From NCBI RefSeq assembly GCF_000382065.1, contig NZ_KB907499.1, positions 233,631 to 297,630 of the forward strand: a DNA stretch of 64,000 nucleotides, given 5' to 3'. The position numbers and the translations under genes are program-made. The notes below the pieces were generated by a model, which saw nothing but the letters and a program-made list of their open reading frames with translations, was not told the DNA's origin and made no database searches. Each line of letters starts with the position of its first letter. Within the stretch, counting starts at the first letter, position 1. Source of the DNA: Stenotrophomonas hibiscicola ATCC 19867 (GTDB taxonomy: Bacteria; Pseudomonadota; Gammaproteobacteria; Xanthomonadales; Xanthomonadaceae). This document shows, piece by piece, positions 51,723 to 60,675 of this stretch.

Positions 51723-51837
51723 TGAGTGATTCCTTTGCAGAGGCGGGCAAAGCGGCCCGCCACCCACGCATTGAAGGCGCAGGTAGCGCCGAGAGAAAGT
51801 CGAACAGTCATGGCAGGCGCTTGAGGCCTGCAGGAAT

Positions 51838-52179
51838 TCACGCGATGGGGGGACGCAACGGATCCGGCATCAACGGGGGCGCGCGTTGCTGGCTACTGGC
51901 TGGAGCGGGCGCCTCGCGCCAAAGGGAGGCTGGTGTCCCGTTCAGCGTTGCCAACATGCCCAAGCACGCCGGCGGGCATTCGCACTGGCCACTCTGGCAA
52001 GCCGCCGGACCTGCATCATCGCAACACCCCGCCGAAGCTATCCCGGCCGAGTGCGGTGCCACGCAATGGTCCTGGCTGGCCGGACCGCTGTAGGAAGACG
52101 CGGCGAGCGCCAGCGCCGGTGCATTCAGTACCAGGGCAACAAGCAGCATCCATCGCAGCAGCAGGCCAGGCAGGTTCAC
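51838..52179 (-). CDS. Exported Cys-rich protein (CopL-like)
   Basis: A 113-residue protein with signal peptide (about 1-26, LVALVLNAPALALA) and Cys/His clusters: DHCV near 37, GCCDDAGPAACQSGQCECPPACLG (about 50-73). This resembles CopL-type metal-binding regulators found upstream of xanthomonad copper genes. A GTG at 52179 gives the complete signal peptide; ATG 52149 is an alternative. It lies 115 bases upstream of the DUF411 gene on the same strand. Confidence 0.65.
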   Translation of the reverse strand: MNLPGLLLRWMLLVALVLNAPALALAASSYSGPASQDHCVAPHSAGIASAGCCDDAGPAACQSGQCECPPACLGMLATLNGTPASLWREAPAPASSQQRAPPLMPDPLRPPIA

Positions 52180-52342
52180 CCGCCGATGATAGCCGATGCA
52201 CAACTGCACAGCATGGGGTGGCAGCGCCCACGCCCGCCTGGCAGCCACGCTGCCGACTTGCGCGACGGCCCCTGCTATGGCGAGATGGCGATCGTGGCCC
52301 ACTGCCTTGCCATGCCCCTTTCCCTGACACGGAGTTTCTCCC

Positions 52343-53371
52343 ATGAATGGATTCATGCGAACACTGCTTGTGATGCTGTTGTTGTCGTGCGCGACCATCG
52401 CCCACGCCGATGCATCCGGTGAAGATGAAGCAAGCGAACGCGCCGAAGTCTCCCGGCAGGCAAAGCAACTGCTGGAGAAGCAGGATTTCGCCAGACTGGA
52501 GCAACTCGCCAGTCGTTACCGGGATACGGATCGCTACTTCAGCAGCGGTGTCTGGAAGCTCTCGGCGTACTACGTTGGCATCGGCTATGCCTTCAGCATG
52601 AGCAACCGTGACCCGGCCTACTGGCAAGGTCGCGAGAAACTCGTGCAGGCATGGATCTCGCGCTACCCCAGGTCGCCGTCGGCGCGCCTGGCCATGGCTG
52701 AGATGCTCAGCCGCCAAGGCTGGAGCATCCGCGGCCCCGGCTATGCAAATACGGTGAAGGAAGAGGACTGGGCACCGTTCAAGGCGCTGCAGCAGCAGGC
52801 CGTTGACTACCTGCTGAAGTATAAGGACATCGCCAGCACGGACCCGTACTGGTACGAGTCGATGGAACACCGGGCGATCGAACAGAGTTGGGATGCAGAC
52901 CGCTTCTTCGCATTGCATGACGAAGGCATCGCGCGCTATCCGGGCTACTTCCCGCTCTACTTTGCTGCCGTGCGCTATTTCGCTCCGAAGTGGGGCGGCG
53001 ATCCGGCTGGCCTGGAAGCCTATGCACGCAGGGTCATGGCTGCGGCCCCACCGCAGGACCAATACATGCTGTACGCCCGTATCTACTGGGTCGCCTCGCA
53101 GCGGGAGTACGAGGACCGTTTGTTCACCGAGTCGAAAGTGAACTGGCCGACCATGAAACGCGGCTTCGAAGACGTGCTGTCACGTTATCCCTCGCCATGG
53201 AACCTGCAATCATTCGCGTACTTCGCCTGCCAGGCCAACGATCCCGTCAAGGCCCGTGAACTGCTGGCGCAGATCCAAGAACCGATCGTTGGCGCCTGGC
53301 GGGATACCGCCAACTATTTCCGTTGCTCCTTTGCGCTGGATGAACCCAATCCACATGCCGGAAGCCCATAG
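52343..53371 (+). CDS. Exported DUF4034-family protein
   Basis: A 342-residue protein with signal peptide (1-22) and a helical TPR-like body: ERAEVSRQAKQLLEKQDFARLEQLASRYR, WIRYP-type motifs and YFAPKWGGDPAGLEAYARRV. The family (DUF4034) has no known function and is common in Xanthomonadaceae. Convergent with the YdeP-like gene after 18 bases. Confidence 0.85.
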   Translation: MNGFMRTLLVMLLLSCATIAHADASGEDEASERAEVSRQAKQLLEKQDFARLEQLASRYRDTDRYFSSGVWKLSAYYVGIGYAFSMSNRDPAYWQGREKLVQAWISRYPRSPSARLAMAEMLSRQGWSIRGPGYANTVKEEDWAPFKALQQQAVDYLLKYKDIASTDPYWYESMEHRAIEQSWDADRFFALHDEGIARYPGYFPLYFAAVRYFAPKWGGDPAGLEAYARRVMAAAPPQDQYMLYARIYWVASQREYEDRLFTESKVNWPTMKRGFEDVLSRYPSPWNLQSFAYFACQANDPVKARELLAQIQEPIVGAWRDTANYFRCSFALDEPNPHAGSP

Positions 53372-53389
53372 GACTGGATTGATCCACTG

Positions 53390-55672
53390 CTAGGTGACCG
53401 CCGGCATCGCCCGCATCCGCACCGGGATCGACTTGGCTGCGGGGGTGCCGCTGATCCGGTCGTGGTAATCCAGCGGCAGCAACGGGTTCAGTTCGGGGTA
53501 GTAGCCGGCCAGCGCGCCGCGCGGCATCGGGTAATCGAGCACGGTCAAGCCTTCGATGCGTCGCTGCACGCCATCACTGCTGATCGTCTCCAGGCTGACC
53601 AGCGCCTCCTTCCGCAGCCCGCGCGCCAGCCGGTCCTCGATGTTCATGAACAGCACCATGCGATCGTTGTACACGCCGCGATAGCGATCGTTGTAGCTGT
53701 AGATGGTGGTGTTGTACTGATCGTGCGAGCGCACGGTGGCCAGCCGCAGCATGTCGGGGTCGTGAACCGGATCATCCACGTCCAGGCCAGGCATCACCAG
53801 GATGTTGGCCTTGCCATTGGGCGTGGGCCAGACGCGGCGACGCGGCGGGATATCCAGATGGAAGCCGTGCGGCTGCTGGATGCGCTGGTTGAAGCCGGTG
53901 TAGATCTCCGGGTACACGGCCGCGATCAACTCACGGATGTGTGCGTAGTCGTGCATGCAGCCTGCCCAGTCGACCCTGCTCCGTGGCAGCGTGGCCATCG
54001 CCATGCGACAGACGATCTCGACCTCGGGCAACACATCGGGGCTGACCGGCTCGAGTACGCCCCGCGAGGCGGTCACATTGGACATCGCGTCTTCAATGGT
54101 GATGAACTGCTCGCCGGCCGGCGTGACGATGCGCTCCGAGCGCGCCACCACCGGCAGGATCAGCGCATCGCGGCCATGAACAAGATGCCCACGGTTGAGC
54201 TTGGTAGCGATGCCCACGGTGAGCTCCAGGCCACGCATTGCCTCATACGCACGCGGGGTATCGGGCACGGCATGGATGAAGTTGCCACCCAGGCCGATGA
54301 ACACCTTGGCGCTGCCGTCCAGCATCGCCTCGATGGATTCGACCACATGGTGGCCATGCTCGCGCGGCGGGTCGAAGCCGAACACCTGCTGCACGCGGTC
54401 CAGATAGGCCGGCTTGGGCTTTTCATCGATGCCGACGGTGCGGTCGCCCTGCACATTGGAATGCCCACGGATCGGTCCGATGCCGGCGCCGGGCTTGCCG
54501 AAGTTGCCACGCAGCAACAGCAGGTTGGCGACCTGCTGCAGCAGGCGCGAGCCGTACTGGTGCTGGGTCAGCCCCATGCCGTAGCAGATCACGGTGGCCT
54601 TGGAACGGATGTAGATCTCCGCACAGCGACGGATCTGCGCCTGCGAAATGCCGGACACCTGCACGATCTGATCCCAGTCCTGCGCCATCACGTCGTCGCG
54701 CAGCGCCTCCAGGCCCACCGTGTGTTCGGCGAGGAATGCATGGTCGAGCACACGCTCACCCTGCGCCTCGCGCTCGAACATCACCTTCATCATGCCCTTG
54801 ATCAGGGCCAGGTCGCCGCCGATGCGGATGTGCACGAACTCGCTGCTGATCTCTGTCGAACCGAACGTGGCCATCTGCACCACGTCCTGCGGCTCTGCGA
54901 AGCGGATCAGCGCGCGCTCGGGCATCGGGTTGACCGCCACGATCGGGATGCCGCGTTTGCGTGCCTCCACCAGGTTGCTCATCATCCGCGGCGAATTGGT
55001 GCCGGTGTTCTGGCCAATCACGAAGATGGCCTCGGCGTGATCGAAATCCTGCAGCACGATGGTGCCCTTGCCCACCCCGATGGCCGGCGGCAGCCCGCGG
55101 CTGGTCGGCTCGTGGCACATGTTCGAGCAGTCCGGGAAATTATTGGTGCCGAACTCGCGCACGAAGATCGAATACAGGAACGCCGCTTCGTTGGGCGTGC
55201 GCCCGGAGGTGTAGAACTCGGCCTGGTGAGGACTGTCCAGTGCCCGCAGGTGACGGCCGATCAGTGCGAAGGCATCGTCCCAGCTGCACGGCACATAGTG
55301 ATCGGTCGCAGCGTCGTAGCGCATCGGCTCTGTCAGCCGCCCCTGCATCTCCAGCCAGTAGTCGGTCTGCGCCATCAGCTCGGTCACGGTGTGCCGGGCG
55401 AACAGCTCACGACCGGCACGGAACTGCGTGGCTTCCCAGGCCAGTGCCTTCGCGCCGTTCTCGCAGAACTCCAGCTTCCTGCGTTCGTCGGCATCGGGGA
55501 ACGCACAGCTGGGGCACTTGAAGCCACCGGGCTGGTTCATCGCCAGCAGCGCCTTCGACCCCTTGCCGATCACACTCTGCTGCAGCAGCACTTTGGCGGT
55601 GGCACCAGCGGCACCCCAGCCTCCGGCCGGCTGGTTGTAGGGCTTGTAGCGCGGCGGTTTCTGCTCGGACAT
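53390..55672 (-). CDS. FdhF/YdeP-family molybdopterin oxidoreductase
   Basis: A 760-residue bis-MGD molybdoenzyme. YdeP of E. coli is linked to acid resistance and related enzymes to formate oxidation. KCPSCAFPD near 50-58 is the N-terminal cysteine pair typical of YdeP; the presumed Mo ligand lies in DCSNMCHEPTS. The MGD-binding blocks FVIGQNTGTNSP, RGHSNVQGDRTVGI and FIGLGGNFIHA follow. It lacks the N-terminal iron-sulfur domain of respiratory formate dehydrogenases. ATG 55672 is chosen over a longer frame. Divergent from fdhD, the sulfurtransferase that activates such cofactors. Confidence 0.93.
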   Translation of the reverse strand: MSEQKPPRYKPYNQPAGGWGAAGATAKVLLQQSVIGKGSKALLAMNQPGGFKCPSCAFPDADERRKLEFCENGAKALAWEATQFRAGRELFARHTVTELMAQTDYWLEMQGRLTEPMRYDAATDHYVPCSWDDAFALIGRHLRALDSPHQAEFYTSGRTPNEAAFLYSIFVREFGTNNFPDCSNMCHEPTSRGLPPAIGVGKGTIVLQDFDHAEAIFVIGQNTGTNSPRMMSNLVEARKRGIPIVAVNPMPERALIRFAEPQDVVQMATFGSTEISSEFVHIRIGGDLALIKGMMKVMFEREAQGERVLDHAFLAEHTVGLEALRDDVMAQDWDQIVQVSGISQAQIRRCAEIYIRSKATVICYGMGLTQHQYGSRLLQQVANLLLLRGNFGKPGAGIGPIRGHSNVQGDRTVGIDEKPKPAYLDRVQQVFGFDPPREHGHHVVESIEAMLDGSAKVFIGLGGNFIHAVPDTPRAYEAMRGLELTVGIATKLNRGHLVHGRDALILPVVARSERIVTPAGEQFITIEDAMSNVTASRGVLEPVSPDVLPEVEIVCRMAMATLPRSRVDWAGCMHDYAHIRELIAAVYPEIYTGFNQRIQQPHGFHLDIPPRRRVWPTPNGKANILVMPGLDVDDPVHDPDMLRLATVRSHDQYNTTIYSYNDRYRGVYNDRMVLFMNIEDRLARGLRKEALVSLETISSDGVQRRIEGLTVLDYPMPRGALAGYYPELNPLLPLDYHDRISGTPAAKSIPVRMRAMPAVT

Positions 55673-55916
55673 GTTCGGGAACCTGGCGGAAGGAACGCAA
55701 CAACGAACGGCACAACGCGGTCCGGCGGTGCATTCAGTGGCACGACCAGCCGCAAAGTCAAGCACGGCCCGCGGCGCTTCGCCAGAGGGCACAGGCTGTT
55801 TTCAGCACAACCTGCCATGGCAACGGTTACAGCCGCGTCTGCGCGCGACCACTGCGCTATCCTCGAAACCGCAGGCGGTGGCCCGCCCGCGTTTCTCCCT
55901 TGTCCGGACGCGCTGC

Positions 55917-56765
55917 ATGCCTGATTCGATCCCGCCGCACACCCCGCCTGCCGGCACCGCCGAACGCCCGTTGCAGCGCTGGCGCGGCGGCACGCAACAG
56001 CAGCAGGTCGACGTGGTGGCCGAGGAAGTGCCGGTGGCGCTGCGCTACAACGATGCCGCCTTTGCCGTGATGATGGCCACACCCTGTGATCTGGAGGACT
56101 TCGCACTCGGATTTTCGCTCAGCGAAGGCCTGATCAGCGCGCCCTCGCAGCTGCTGTCGATCGATATCCACCCACAGCTGGAAGGCATCGAGCTGCAGAT
56201 GACCGTGGACGAGGCTGCGCCCGGCGCAAACCTCGACCCCGACAATGGGCGCCTGCTGCCCGGCCGTGGTGGCTGTGGCCTGTGCGGCACGCGCCAGCTG
56301 GAAGAAGTGCTGCGCCCACTGCCGCAGATCCGCGAGCGCCGCAGCTATTCCGCCACCGCCCTGCAGCGGGCGTTGGCCAGCCTGGCGCAGCACCAGCCGA
56401 TGAATGCGGCAAGCGGCTCGATCCACGCCGCGGCCTGGGCCGACGCCAGTGGGCGCATCGGCTGGGTACGCGAGGACGTGGGCCGCCACAATGCACTGGA
56501 CAAGCTGATCGGTGCCCTGCACCACAACGAACACGCCATCGAAGGCGGCCTGCTGGTGATTTCCAGCCGGGCCAGCTACGAGATGGTCAGCAAGGCAGTG
56601 CGCGCCGGCGCCAGCGTGCTGGCGGCGGTGTCCGCGCCGACCGCGCTGGCGATCGATCTGGCCCGCAGCGCCGGCCTGTGCCTGGTCGGGTTCGCGCGGG
56701 AAAGCGGGTTCAATGTGTATACCCATCCGGAGCGGCTGCAGGTGCACGACGGCCACGCCCGCTGA
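55917..56765 (+). CDS. fdhD: Formate dehydrogenase accessory sulfurtransferase FdhD
   Basis: A 282-residue cytoplasmic protein that passes sulfur from IscS to the Mo cofactor of FdhF-type enzymes. CGLCG near 119-123 carries the two sulfur-relay cysteines; SGSIHAAAWADASG and EDVGRHNALDKLIGAL are the family blocks and SRASYEMV follows. It is divergent from the YdeP-like gene, its likely client, with a 244-base gap that must hold both promoters. Confidence 0.93.
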   Translation: MPDSIPPHTPPAGTAERPLQRWRGGTQQQQVDVVAEEVPVALRYNDAAFAVMMATPCDLEDFALGFSLSEGLISAPSQLLSIDIHPQLEGIELQMTVDEAAPGANLDPDNGRLLPGRGGCGLCGTRQLEEVLRPLPQIRERRSYSATALQRALASLAQHQPMNAASGSIHAAAWADASGRIGWVREDVGRHNALDKLIGALHHNEHAIEGGLLVISSRASYEMVSKAVRAGASVLAAVSAPTALAIDLARSAGLCLVGFARESGFNVYTHPERLQVHDGHAR

Positions 56766-56804
56766 GGATGGCCGGGAGCACTGCGTCCCCCGGCCCGGTA
56801 CACC

Positions 56805-57341
56805 TCAGCGCAGCGCGACCTTCGGGAAGTCCACCGGCACGTCGAACGCCACGTTGACGTAGTTGGTGAACAGGTTGAGCGCCACATGCGCGAGGATCTC
56901 GACGACCTGCTCATCATCGAAGCCAGCCGCGCGCAGCGCCTGCACGTCGCCGTCGGCGATCTGCGCACGCTGCTCGACCACCTTCAACGCGAAGTCGAGC
57001 GCCGCCGCAGTGGCCGGGTCGCTGGACTGGCCGATCTGCGCGGCAGCCATCTGCTCGCTGCTGGCGCCGGCCTTGCGGCCCAATGCCGTGTGCGCGGCCA
57101 GGCAGTACTCGCAGGCGTTGCGGTTGGCGATGGCCACGGCGATCTGCTCGCCCAGCAGCGGCGACAGGCGACCGCCGCCCAGCGCGCCGAACGAACCCCA
57201 CATGCTCTGCAGGGCAGCCGGCGAGTTGGCCACGGCGCGGAACATGGCCGGGGTGGCGCCGAAGGCAGCGTGGACCTGGCCCAGCAGGGCCTGGCGGTCG
57301 GCGGTGGTGTTGGCGGCATCGATCAGGGGGACACGGGACAT
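56805..57341 (-). CDS. AhpD-like carboxymuconolactone decarboxylase-family protein
   Basis: A 178-residue all-helical protein. CEYCLAAH near 77-84 is the CxxC...H redox motif of AhpD/CMD proteins, with an upstream Glu (GEQIAVAIANRNAC). Such proteins have alkylhydroperoxidase activity. It is divergent from an AraC-family gene over a 106-base gap and is its likely target. Confidence 0.9.
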   Translation of the reverse strand: MSRVPLIDAANTTADRQALLGQVHAAFGATPAMFRAVANSPAALQSMWGSFGALGGGRLSPLLGEQIAVAIANRNACEYCLAAHTALGRKAGASSEQMAAAQIGQSSDPATAAALDFALKVVEQRAQIADGDVQALRAAGFDDEQVVEILAHVALNLFTNYVNVAFDVPVDFPKVALR

Positions 57342-57447
57342 GGTGGATCTCCTTGGGAAAGCGCCCGGGATTGGACGACCCGCTCATCCTAGGTAGACTC
57401 CCTGGACGCAACATCCTCAATGCGCCACATATGTTGTCCATACGTCC

Positions 57448-58344
57448 ATGAGCATGCGCGCCGCCACCCCTGCGCCAGATCGACTCTCCTCCCTGCTGGA
57501 ACGCTTCCGGGTGCAGGCGGCCCTGTTCCACAGTGGCCCGCTGTGCGGGCAGCATGTCTTCGAGCCGCAGCCCGGTCGTGCGTTCCTGCACATCCTGCGC
57601 CAGGGTGAGATGGAAGTCCGTCATCCTGGGGGCGATAGCGCGCTGCCCCGGCTGAAGATCGACACACCCAGCCTGCTGCTGTACCCGCAGCCGCTGCACC
57701 ATGTGTTCTTCAACGCGCCGCTGGTTGGCCCGGATTTCACCTGCGCCACGCTGGATTTCGATGGCGGTGCGCGCAATCCGATCGTGCAGTCGCTGCCACC
57801 GGTGATGGTGGTGCCGCTGGCCGCGATCACCGAACTGGATGACACCCTGCAGCTGCTGTTTGCCGAGGCCGATCGCCAGCGCTGCGGTTCACGGCTGCTG
57901 ACCAATCGCCTGTTCGAGGTGGCGCTGATCCAGATCCTGCGCTGGGTGGTCGACCACCCGGATGCAGCCGGCGTCAGCCACGGGTTGATGCGGGGGCTGT
58001 CCGATGCGCGGCTGGCACGCGCGCTGGTGGCGATGCACCAGGCACCGCAGGACGAATGGACGCTGCCGCGCATGGCCGCGACCGCCGGCATGTCGCGCAG
58101 CGCGTTCGCGGCCGTGTTCAAGGACGTGATGCAGGCAACGCCAGCCAGCTACCTGCTGGACTGGCGGCTGAGCCTGGCCTGCGCGCAGCTGCGGGCAGGC
58201 GTGGCGGTCAAGCAGGTGGCGATCGAGGTGGGGTTTGCCGATACCGCCTCGCTGTCGAAGGCGTTCCGCAAGCGATTGGGGGTATCGCCCAGGGCGTGGC
58301 TGGCCGCGAGCGCCGCGCAGGCTGGGCAGACGCGCGCGCGGTAG
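57448..58344 (+). CDS. AraC-family regulator with cupin N-terminal domain
   Basis: A 298-residue activator: N-terminal cupin-like domain (about 20-175, FLHILRQGEMEVRH) and C-terminal double helix-turn-helix (about 195-290, LPRMAATAGMSRSAFAAVFKDV and VAIEVGFADTASLSKAFRKRLG). It is divergent from the AhpD-like gene, whose expression it probably controls. An ATG two codons later (57454) is an alternative. Confidence 0.92.
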   Translation: MSMRAATPAPDRLSSLLERFRVQAALFHSGPLCGQHVFEPQPGRAFLHILRQGEMEVRHPGGDSALPRLKIDTPSLLLYPQPLHHVFFNAPLVGPDFTCATLDFDGGARNPIVQSLPPVMVVPLAAITELDDTLQLLFAEADRQRCGSRLLTNRLFEVALIQILRWVVDHPDAAGVSHGLMRGLSDARLARALVAMHQAPQDEWTLPRMAATAGMSRSAFAAVFKDVMQATPASYLLDWRLSLACAQLRAGVAVKQVAIEVGFADTASLSKAFRKRLGVSPRAWLAASAAQAGQTRAR

Positions 58345-58427
58345 AGTCGACTGTCAGTCGACTAGCGCGCGAAGCGCGGGGTTTTCGTTGTCTGAGCGAA
58401 GAGCAGTCGACTGACAGTCGACTCTAC
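58341..58427. repeat. 23-bp perfect inverted repeat between convergent genes
   Basis: The arm from 58341 to 58363 (GTAGAGTCGACTGTCAGTCG and ACT) is perfectly complementary to 58405-58427; the loop is 41 bases. It contains the stop of araC and of tetR and can serve as a bidirectional terminator. It is a GTAG-headed relative of the elements near 41752 and 48478. Confidence 0.85.
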
Positions 58428-58987
58428 AAGTGCGGTGATCCGTCAGACTTCGCCAACAGCCCGGCGATGCGCTCGGCAACACGGGCGCGCACGCCTGCAT
58501 CCAGCTGGCCCTGGTACATCGCCTCGTAGATCCACAGGCCATCGGCAGCCAGCCGCGCCACGAAATTGTCGAGCGCTGCGCTGTCTTCCGCTGTACCCGC
58601 CTCCGGCGGCAGCGGTGCCCAGCGACGCACCGCCGGTCCCCACGGGCGCTCTTCGGCGTCCGGGTCGGCCGATTCGAGCATGAACATCAGCTCGGCACGG
58701 GTGGCGCTCTGGGCAGACACGCGCACGAAGGTCTGGTAACGCTCCAACGCAGTGGCCTGCTCGGCGGTCTTGCCCAGCAATGCTTCCATCGACGTCTCCC
58801 AGGCCTGTACCAGGTGTTCGTCGATCCCCCGCAGCAGTGCCTCGCGGGACGGGAAGTGATACAGCAGGCCACCACGTGTCAGCTGGGCCTCGGCCGCCAC
58901 CGACTCGAAGGTCACCGCGCGCACGCCGTCACGATTGATCACGTTGACGGCGGCGTCGAGAATGCGATCGCGCTTGCTGGTTCTCAT
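58424..58987 (-). CDS. TetR-family repressor of the efflux operon
   Basis: A 187-residue TetR protein: helix-turn-helix ILDAAVNVINRDGVRAVTFESVAAEAQLTRGGLLYHF (about 9-45) and a helical ligand domain. It follows the MFS efflux gene on the same strand by four bases, so the repressor is co-transcribed with its target, as in smvA/smvR-like pairs. The 32-bp palindrome at the operon promoter is the probable operator. Confidence 0.92.
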   Translation of the reverse strand: MRTSKRDRILDAAVNVINRDGVRAVTFESVAAEAQLTRGGLLYHFPSREALLRGIDEHLVQAWETSMEALLGKTAEQATALERYQTFVRVSAQSATRAELMFMLESADPDAEERPWGPAVRRWAPLPPEAGTAEDSAALDNFVARLAADGLWIYEAMYQGQLDAGVRARVAERIAGLLAKSDGSPHL

Positions 58988-58991
58988 CGCT

Positions 58992-60524
58992 TCATTTTAC
59001 GCGATCGGCCGCGCCCTCGCGGCTGCCGACGCGGCCGCGCAGCAGGCGCGCGATGATCGCCGCACCCAGCGCCAGCACCGCCGTGATCACCAGCAGCACG
59101 ATCTGGTAGCCACGGTCATACGCGGCCGCAGCCAGTGCGAACCACTCGCCCTGCCCGCTCTCGCGCGCGGCATGCAGCGCCTGGGTGAAACCCTCGCGGG
59201 CAAGCGCGGGCATATCGGCCGAGACCGGCAGGAACGCGCTGTACATTGCGGCACTCAAGCTGCCCAGCATCGCCACCGCCAGCAGGCCACCGAACTCATA
59301 GGACACTTCTTCCACCGACGAGGCCATGCCCGCACGGTGCGCCGGCACGTTGTTGAGGATGGCGGTGGACGCCACCGAGATGGCCGAACCCATACCGAAG
59401 CCGGTGATGGCCATGCCAGCCACCACCCAACCAAGGCCGTGCAGGAAGCCGAACGCCACCACGCCGACGCCCAGCGCACCTGCGGCCAGGCCACCACAGA
59501 TCAGCGGGCGCAGGCCAACCCGGTGCAGGATGCTGCCGCCGAGCAGCGCACTGGGCAGGCTGCCCAGTGCCGCCACCGACACCAGCAGGCCCGCCTGCAG
59601 CGGCGTGAAACCTGCCACCAGCTGGAAGCGCTGCGTGGTGACCAACTGCAGGCCGGCCATCGCGAACAGGGTGAACACCGCCGACAGCGTGCCGGCCAGG
59701 AACGCCGGATTACGGAAGATCGCAAAGTCCAGCAGCGGGTACGGCAGCTGCTGCTGGCGGCGTGCGAACACCGCACCGCTGATGACGGCCAACACCAGCG
59801 CGGCTGCGCCCAGCGCATATGAGGGCGGCGTGGCGATCAGCGACTTGATCGCCAGCACCAAGCCGGACAGTGCAGCCAATGCCAGCACTGACGACACCAG
59901 GTCCCATGGCCGCGAGGTGTCGCGCTGTCCTTCCGGCGCCAGCAGCAGCGTGGCCACGAACGCGACCACCACCACCGGCACGTTGATCAGGAACACCGAG
60001 CCCCACCAGAAGTGCTGCAGCAGCCAGCCGCCAATGATCGGGCCGAGCGCCGCACCGACGATGGCGACCGAACCCCAGATCGCGATGGCGATGTTGCGTT
60101 CGCGTTCTTCGTGGAAGCTCAGTCCGATCAACGCCAACGTGGCCGGCATCATCGCTGCGGCACCGATCGCCAGGAATGCACGCGCGGCAATCAGCTGCGT
60201 TGCGGTGTCAGCGAACGCCGCTGCCAGCGAGGCGACGCCGAACACCACCAGGCCGATCAGGAACATGCGCCGGTGACCGATGCGGTCGCCCAGCGTGCCC
60301 GCACCCAGCAGCAGGCCGGCCATCACCAGCGGATAGGCGTTGATGATCCACAGCGCCTGGCCGGCACTGGCCGAGAGTTCTTCGGTAAGGGTGGGCAGCG
60401 CAGTGTAGAGCACGGAGTTGTCGAGCGTGACCAGCAGCAGGCCGGCGGCGACGGTGAACAACAGCGCCCAGCGACGGGCACGCGACAGGGCCGGCGCACC
60501 GGCCAAGGGCTGGGACAAAGCCAT
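58992..60524 (-). CDS. 14-helix MFS multidrug efflux transporter (SmvA/QacA-like)
   Basis: A 510-residue DHA2-family proton antiporter. Motif D1-like LDNSVLYTALPTLTEEL near 34-48, motif A GDRIGHRR near 83-90, and motif C GAALGPIIGGWLL near 154-166 are present; 14 helices are expected. SmvA/QacA members export cationic dyes and biguanides or quaternary ammonium biocides. ATG 60524 is chosen over a frame running into the palindrome. It heads an operon with tetR. Confidence 0.9.
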   Translation of the reverse strand: MALSQPLAGAPALSRARRWALLFTVAAGLLLVTLDNSVLYTALPTLTEELSASAGQALWIINAYPLVMAGLLLGAGTLGDRIGHRRMFLIGLVVFGVASLAAAFADTATQLIAARAFLAIGAAAMMPATLALIGLSFHEERERNIAIAIWGSVAIVGAALGPIIGGWLLQHFWWGSVFLINVPVVVVAFVATLLLAPEGQRDTSRPWDLVSSVLALAALSGLVLAIKSLIATPPSYALGAAALVLAVISGAVFARRQQQLPYPLLDFAIFRNPAFLAGTLSAVFTLFAMAGLQLVTTQRFQLVAGFTPLQAGLLVSVAALGSLPSALLGGSILHRVGLRPLICGGLAAGALGVGVVAFGFLHGLGWVVAGMAITGFGMGSAISVASTAILNNVPAHRAGMASSVEEVSYEFGGLLAVAMLGSLSAAMYSAFLPVSADMPALAREGFTQALHAARESGQGEWFALAAAAYDRGYQIVLLVITAVLALGAAIIARLLRGRVGSREGAADRVK

Positions 60525-60554
60525 GGGAGAACCTGATCGGGGGTGGAATACGGC

Positions 60555-60586
60555 CATAACTATACAGGATGTCCTGTATAGTTATG
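60555..60586. promoter_or_regulatory. 32-bp perfect palindrome at the efflux operon promoter
   Basis: The half CATAACTATACAGGA (60555-60569) is mirrored by 60572-60586 with two bases between. It lies 30 bases upstream of the efflux gene start and includes TATAGT, a good -10. Binding of the TetR dimer here would block RNA polymerase. Confidence 0.8.
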
Positions 60587-60675
60587 AAAACAGCGCCACC
60601 AATTCAGATTGGGGCCCGGGCAATGTTCATGTTGTCGTGCCCCTCATGCCGGGTCGTGCCCGGTGTCAGGGATCA

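Noticed and set aside
53462..55924. An 820-codon open frame on the + strand opposite the YdeP-like gene
   Set aside because: It is antisense to a confidently identified molybdoenzyme. Its translation is His/Arg/Ala-rich without any domain, as expected from the mirror frame of GC-rich codons.
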